NCBI GenBank assembly: GCA_031265535.1
Contig: JAISCO010000356.1
Coordinates: 1-9,353 of the forward strand
Source: Spirochaetaceae bacterium
GTDB taxonomy: Bacteria > Spirochaetota > Spirochaetia > Treponematales > Breznakiellaceae
Direction: 5' to 3'
Length of the DNA stretch: 9,353 nucleotides
The translations under genes were made by a program, and so were the position numbers. Of this stretch, positions 6,587 to 9,353 are shown one piece after another. The notes beneath the pieces were generated by a model. The model did no database searches and was not told where the DNA came from. It was given only the letters and a program-made list of their open reading frames with translations. How positions within the stretch are numbered: the first letter of the stretch is position 1; the number at the start of each line of letters is the position of its first letter.

Positions 6587-6712
6587 TTACAAGTAAAAAG
6601 TAAAAGATAAAATGTAAAAAGTTCCCTGCTCATTGCTAATTACTCACTGCTAACTGTTCATTCTTTTTTCCCTTTTCCTTTCCCTGTTCCTGTTCCTTTT
6701 TACCATTTTTTT
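6587..6712. repeat. heptanucleotide tandem array B
   Basis: About eighteen seven-base units in one phase. They run TTACAAG, TAAAAAG, TAAAAGA, TAAAATG, TAAAAAG, TTCCCTG, CTCATTG, CTAATTA, CTCACTG, CTAACTG, TTCATTC, followed by pyrimidine-rich units. The last third is less regular. It shares TTTTTCCCTTTTCCTT and TTCCTTTTTACC with array A at 1818-1922, the latter in the same phase. GTAAAAAG-type units at one end and CTTTTTAC complements at the other allow a long imperfect hairpin. It fills most of the 226-base gap between the PfkB kinase and the binding-protein gene. Confidence 0.7.
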
Positions 6713-6744
6713 TCTAAAAGCAAAACTGCTGTCATGGCAGCCTT

Positions 6745-7710
6745 CTATACCAATTCCCTGCCGATATTCCCCCTGATATCACCCGCCATGGGCCCCAGCG
6801 CCGTGGAATTAATCGCGCCCGCCTTGGCGGCAAGCCGGGCTGCCTCCTCAAGATTCATCCCCGCAGCAATGCCCGATACAAAAGCCGCATCAAACGAATC
6901 ACCCGCGCCGGTAGGATCGACAATGGGATATTTTTTTTCAATGGGATAGACGGGAATATCCATATCAATTTTCCGCGTGATGATTCTGGAACCTTTTTTT
7001 CCCAGTTTGACATGAATTATTTCCAGCGCGGGAAAACGATCCAGCAGAAAATACGCGGCATCTTTGAGGCCGGTTCTGCCTTCCGCAAAAAGAACAAGTT
7101 CATCGAACCCCGGCAGGAATATCGAGCAGCATTGTATTATCTGCCCCGCGACACTCATTATGTCCCGTCCGCGGAGCAGGCTGGGCCGGATATTCGGATC
7201 GAAGGAAATTTTAGCGCCGGCAGCGCTAAAGTAAGAACAGGCATGTTCAATTTGAGTCTTTACCGGTAGGTTTATGGTAAGGGAACAGCCCATCACATGA
7301 AAGAAATCAGGAATATCCGCCGTTTCCACAAACGAAATATCAGACGCCGCCGTATTGTCCAGGTGAAAAATAAATTCCCGTTCCCCTGACCCGTCGTAAG
7401 AGACAAAAGCGGCGCCGGTAGCGCCCGTATCGGAGACATTTACGCAGGATATATCAACCCCGTCACCGGCCAGGCGTTTAAGCAGCATATCGCCGAATTT
7501 ATCGTGCCCTACTCCTCCCCATATCTTGGTATGATTCCCCAACTGAGCGGCGGCGGATATAAAAATAGCGGGCGCGCCGGATGGAAAGGGCCCTTTAAAA
7601 ATATCCGTAGAGTCGAGGGGTTTATCCTTTTCAATCCGCATGATTTCAACCAATAGTTCACCCATTGTATATATCTTTGCCAAATCCCACTCCGTTTCCT
7701 TACGAAACAT
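6745..7710 (-). CDS. PfkB-family sugar kinase, possibly tagatose kinase-like
   Basis: A 321-residue ribokinase-fold kinase. The ATP and catalytic motif is DPTGAGDSFDAAF (265-277) with base D271. DPNIRPS is at 171-177, and the substrate-side motif is GPFPSGAPAIF (40-50) in place of the usual GGxPxN. I recall that this variant motif is frequent in uncharacterised sugar kinases and in Agrobacterium-type tagatose kinase, so a ketohexose 6-kinase is my best guess; KDG kinase or fructokinase remain possible. The start is uncertain. The ATG at 7710 has no Shine-Dalgarno. A TTG at 7681-7683 has GGAG six bases upstream and would give a protein starting at AKIYTMGELLVEIM, closer to family N-termini. 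It is the first minus-strand gene, facing the GatZ-family gene across 314 bases, and the heptad array separates it from the transporter genes. Confidence 0.88.
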   Translation of the reverse strand: MFRKETEWDLAKIYTMGELLVEIMRIEKDKPLDSTDIFKGPFPSGAPAIFISAAAQLGNHTKIWGGVGHDKFGDMLLKRLAGDGVDISCVNVSDTGATGAAFVSYDGSGEREFIFHLDNTAASDISFVETADIPDFFHVMGCSLTINLPVKTQIEHACSYFSAAGAKISFDPNIRPSLLRGRDIMSVAGQIIQCCSIFLPGFDELVLFAEGRTGLKDAAYFLLDRFPALEIIHVKLGKKGSRIITRKIDMDIPVYPIEKKYPIVDPTGAGDSFDAAFVSGIAAGMNLEEAARLAAKAGAINSTALGPMAGDIRGNIGRELV

Positions 7711-7788
7711 TTCGTTTGCTTATATTTTGCTTTTGTTTCATTCTGCGCGGATTTTCTCGTAACAAGCAACTAAACATTTATTGAGATA

Positions 7789-7817
7789 ATGGTATTATGG
7801 TTTTTATAAATTGTCAA
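7789..7817 (-). promoter_or_regulatory. predicted sigma-70-type promoter for PfkB kinase operon
   Basis: On the minus strand a perfect TTGACA (7812-7817) is followed 17 bases later by TACCAT (7789-7794). The kinase leader would be roughly 75 bases for the ATG at 7710. The -35 is exact and the spacing ideal, while the -10 matches 4 of 6. Confidence 0.5.
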
Positions 7818-7892
7818 CAAAATTTTATTCGCAATTGTGTCTTAATATCCCGCACTGTGGGGAAGATTCATAAAAATTTGCCGGTTATCATC

Positions 7893-7921
7893 TTGTTTTT
7901 TTTTATTTGACCTTATATAAT
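7893..7921 (+). promoter_or_regulatory. predicted sigma-70-type promoter for GatZ-family gene
   Basis: TTGTTT (7893-7898) and a perfect TATAAT (7916-7921) are 17 bases apart. Transcription would start near 7928, leaving a leader of about 95 bases that contains the direct and inverted repeats. A second possible promoter lies just downstream: TTGTTT (7934-7939), 17 bases, TATACA (7957-7962). Confidence 0.5.
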
Positions 7922-7931
7922 TATAAATCTC

Positions 7932-7968
7932 TATTGTTTATTATACAATACGAAAGTATACAAAACGA
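7932..7968. promoter_or_regulatory. operator-like direct and inverted repeats in GatZ-family leader
   Basis: TATACAATACGA (7942-7953) is repeated as TATACAAAACGA (7957-7968), 11 of 12 identical and 15 bases apart. TATTGT (7932-7937) is inverted as ACAATA (7945-7950), overlapping the first copy. These lie just after the predicted start site, a typical place for a repressor to bind. Operator function is inferred. Confidence 0.4.
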
Positions 7969-7977
7969 TATGAAATA

Positions 7978-7998
7978 TTTGCTTTGTATTTAAGCAAA
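7978..7998 (+). promoter_or_regulatory. leader inverted repeat before GatZ-family gene
   Basis: TTTGCTT (7978-7984) and AAGCAAA (7992-7998) form a 7-bp inverted repeat around a seven-base loop, ending 26 bases before the ATG. The arms are the same heptamer found twice in the kinase leader, so it may be a protein site rather than an RNA hairpin. Confidence 0.35.
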
Positions 7999-8024
7999 AA
8001 TCGAAACTGTAACGGAAGGGGTAC

Positions 8025-9353
8025 ATGACAAATTATCTTAAAACTATGGTCAAAGATTGGCATCAAGGGAAGGTTTACGGCATCATGTCGGCTTGTACGG
8101 CAAGCGCCTTCTGTATCGAAGCGGTAATGCTTGACGCAAAAAAACGCGGTTCCCCCGCCTTAATTGAAGCGACCGCCAATCAGATAAATCAATTCGGCGG
8201 CTATACCGGTATGCGGCCAGCCGATTACTATAAATTCGTTATGGACATAGCCGGAAAAACCGGAGTTGCCCCGGATATGATCATACTGGGTGGGGATCAT
8301 CTTGGCCCGCTTCCTTTTAAAACCGAAGCATCTGTTACGGCTATGCAAAAGGCGGAAGTTTTGGTTCGGGAATATGCCGCTTCCGGTTTCGGCAAAATCC
8401 ACCTTGATACCAGTATGCGTTTGGGGGATGACGACCCGCAAAAGCCGTTGTCGGACAGTGTCATCGCGGAACGGGCCGCCCGTCTTGCCGCCGCCGCTCT
8501 ATCCGGTTATGAGGAACTACGGCAGCAAAACAAATCGGCGGAATTTCCGGTTTTTGTTATCGGAAGCGACGTGCCTATCCCCGGCGGCGCTCAGGAGGCC
8601 GAAACGGGCTTAAGCGTTACTACGGTAGAGGATTTGGAAAACACTATTACCGCCTTTAGGGAAGTATTTGCAGCAAGAGCTTTGCAGGCGGTATGGGACA
8701 ATGTTATCGGCGTAGTGATACAGTCCGGCGCCGAATTCGGGGATAGTGAGCTGCTGCCTTATGATCGGGAAAAAAACCGCGGTTTAACCTGTAGTCTAAA
8801 AAAACACGGCAATATTATCTTTGAAGGGCATTCTACAGATTATCAAAGTCCCGCCTGTCTTAAAAATATGGTTCAGGACGGTATCTGTATCCTTAAAGTT
8901 GGGCCGGGGCTCACATTTTACCAGAGGGAAGCTCTTTTTGCCCTTAGCGCTATTGAAAAAGAGCTTCTTGGCGATGCTGGGGATCTTGCTAACTTTCCCG
9001 AAGTGCTGGAAAAAGCTATGCTGGAAAATCCCGCGGAGTGGAGTAAATACTACCACGGTACGGCGGAAGAGCGGCGATTCAAGCGGAAATACAGTTATTC
9101 AGGCCGTTCCAGGTATTATTTTCAGTGTCCCCAGGTAAGTAAAGCTATTGATAAATTGATTTTTAATCTTTCGAAGCTGAACATTCCCATAACTCTTTTG
9201 TCCCAATATATGCCGCTTGAGGCGCTTAAAGTCAGGGAAGGCCTCATAGAAGCTAAGCCCCGCCCGCTTATTCTTTCGCGGGTCACAGATTTGATAGATG
9301 AATATGTCTTTGCCGCCCATTTGCCATGGAGGCACATGCGCTCCGCGCCGGCA
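8025..9353 (+). CDS. GatZ/KbaZ-family protein, 3' end outside window
   Basis: All 443 visible codons are open with no stop. E. coli GatZ and KbaZ are about 420-426 residues, so only a short tail is probably missing. Family blocks are clear: LIEATANQINQFGGYTGM (46-63), ILGGDHLGP (87-95), KIHLDTSM (124-131), VIGSDVPIPGG (178-188), EGHSTDYQ (267-274), KVGPGLTF (291-298) and LSQYMP (392-397). In enterobacteria this is the non-catalytic subunit that stabilises the GatY/KbaY tagatose-bisphosphate aldolase. I also recall a family member described as D-tagatose 6-phosphate 4-epimerase in Agrobacterium. Both fit here, since an aldolase gene is present but in the opposite transcript. GGAAGGGG ends three bases before the ATG, a usable but close ribosome site. 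It is alone on the plus strand, facing the PfkB kinase. Confidence 0.92.
   Translation, partial: MTNYLKTMVKDWHQGKVYGIMSACTASAFCIEAVMLDAKKRGSPALIEATANQINQFGGYTGMRPADYYKFVMDIAGKTGVAPDMIILGGDHLGPLPFKTEASVTAMQKAEVLVREYAASGFGKIHLDTSMRLGDDDPQKPLSDSVIAERAARLAAAALSGYEELRQQNKSAEFPVFVIGSDVPIPGGAQEAETGLSVTTVEDLENTITAFREVFAARALQAVWDNVIGVVIQSGAEFGDSELLPYDREKNRGLTCSLKKHGNIIFEGHSTDYQSPACLKNMVQDGICILKVGPGLTFYQREALFALSAIEKELLGDAGDLANFPEVLEKAMLENPAEWSKYYHGTAEERRFKRKYSYSGRSRYYFQCPQVSKAIDKLIFNLSKLNIPITLLSQYMPLEALKVREGLIEAKPRPLILSRVTDLIDEYVFAAHLPWRHMRSAPA

Larger units (their letters stand above)
7711..8024. other. divergent control region between kinase and GatZ-family genes
   Basis: This 314-base AT-rich gap has no credible gene. 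It holds predicted promoters in both directions and several repeats, listed separately. The heptamer TTTGCTT or its complement AAGCAAA occurs four times: at 7715-7721 and 7726-7732 in the kinase leader, and at 7978-7984 and 7992-7998 in the GatZ-family leader. The shared motif in both leaders hints at joint control by one regulator, which is not encoded in the window. Confidence 0.5.

Noticed and set aside
6718..6744. Intrinsic terminator after the PfkB kinase gene
   Set aside because: GCTG and CAGC can pair on the minus strand and GTTTTGCTTTT follows, but the stem is only four pairs with mismatches and too weak to call.

Overview
The window carries a compact sugar-catabolism locus. Seven genes lie on the minus strand, reading from about 7710 down to the left edge. 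One gene lies divergently on the plus strand and runs off the right edge. In minus-strand order the genes are a PfkB-family sugar kinase, a periplasmic sugar-binding protein, a two-domain ribose-type ABC ATPase, a ribose-type permease, a ROK-family sugar kinase, a class II ketose-bisphosphate aldolase (GatY/KbaY-like) and a PfkA-type 6-phosphofructokinase homologue cut by the window start. The divergent gene is a GatZ/KbaZ-family protein that lacks only its last codons. No rRNA, tRNA, transposase, phage gene, CRISPR array or transcription regulator is visible.

The likely job is import of a free sugar by the ABC system, phosphorylation by the PfkB and/or ROK kinase, and conversion to a 1,6-bisphosphate that the aldolase splits into triose phosphates. 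D-tagatose or a related ketohexose or hexitol is the best guess. Two wirings fit. In the first, tagatose 6-phosphate is phosphorylated by the PfkA homologue and cleaved by a GatY+GatZ aldolase. In the second, the GatZ-family protein is a tagatose-6-phosphate 4-epimerase, and the PfkA homologue and aldolase then act as phosphofructokinase and fructose-bisphosphate aldolase. The sequence does not decide between them. The PfkA homologue has several unusual substitutions in normally conserved pocket positions.

The organism is a double-membrane-type or at least secreting bacterium with moderate GC. The binding protein's export signal (…VFAGANKQSG…) and the intergenic style suggest a spirochaete, perhaps a gut Treponema relative, but this is an impression rather than a proof.

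The non-coding DNA is more distinctive than the genes. Two intergenic gaps (1674-1927 and 6519-6744) hold long, degenerate seven-base tandem arrays that keep one phase while switching from purine-rich to pyrimidine-rich. The first array abuts a nested palindromic element of about 96 bp. A perfect 7+7 palindrome fills the spacer of a predicted promoter in front of the binding-protein gene. A double hairpin with alternative pairings separates the binding-protein gene from the ATPase gene. The 314-base divergent gap (7711-8024) holds predicted promoters for both directions plus direct and inverted repeats that look like operator sites.
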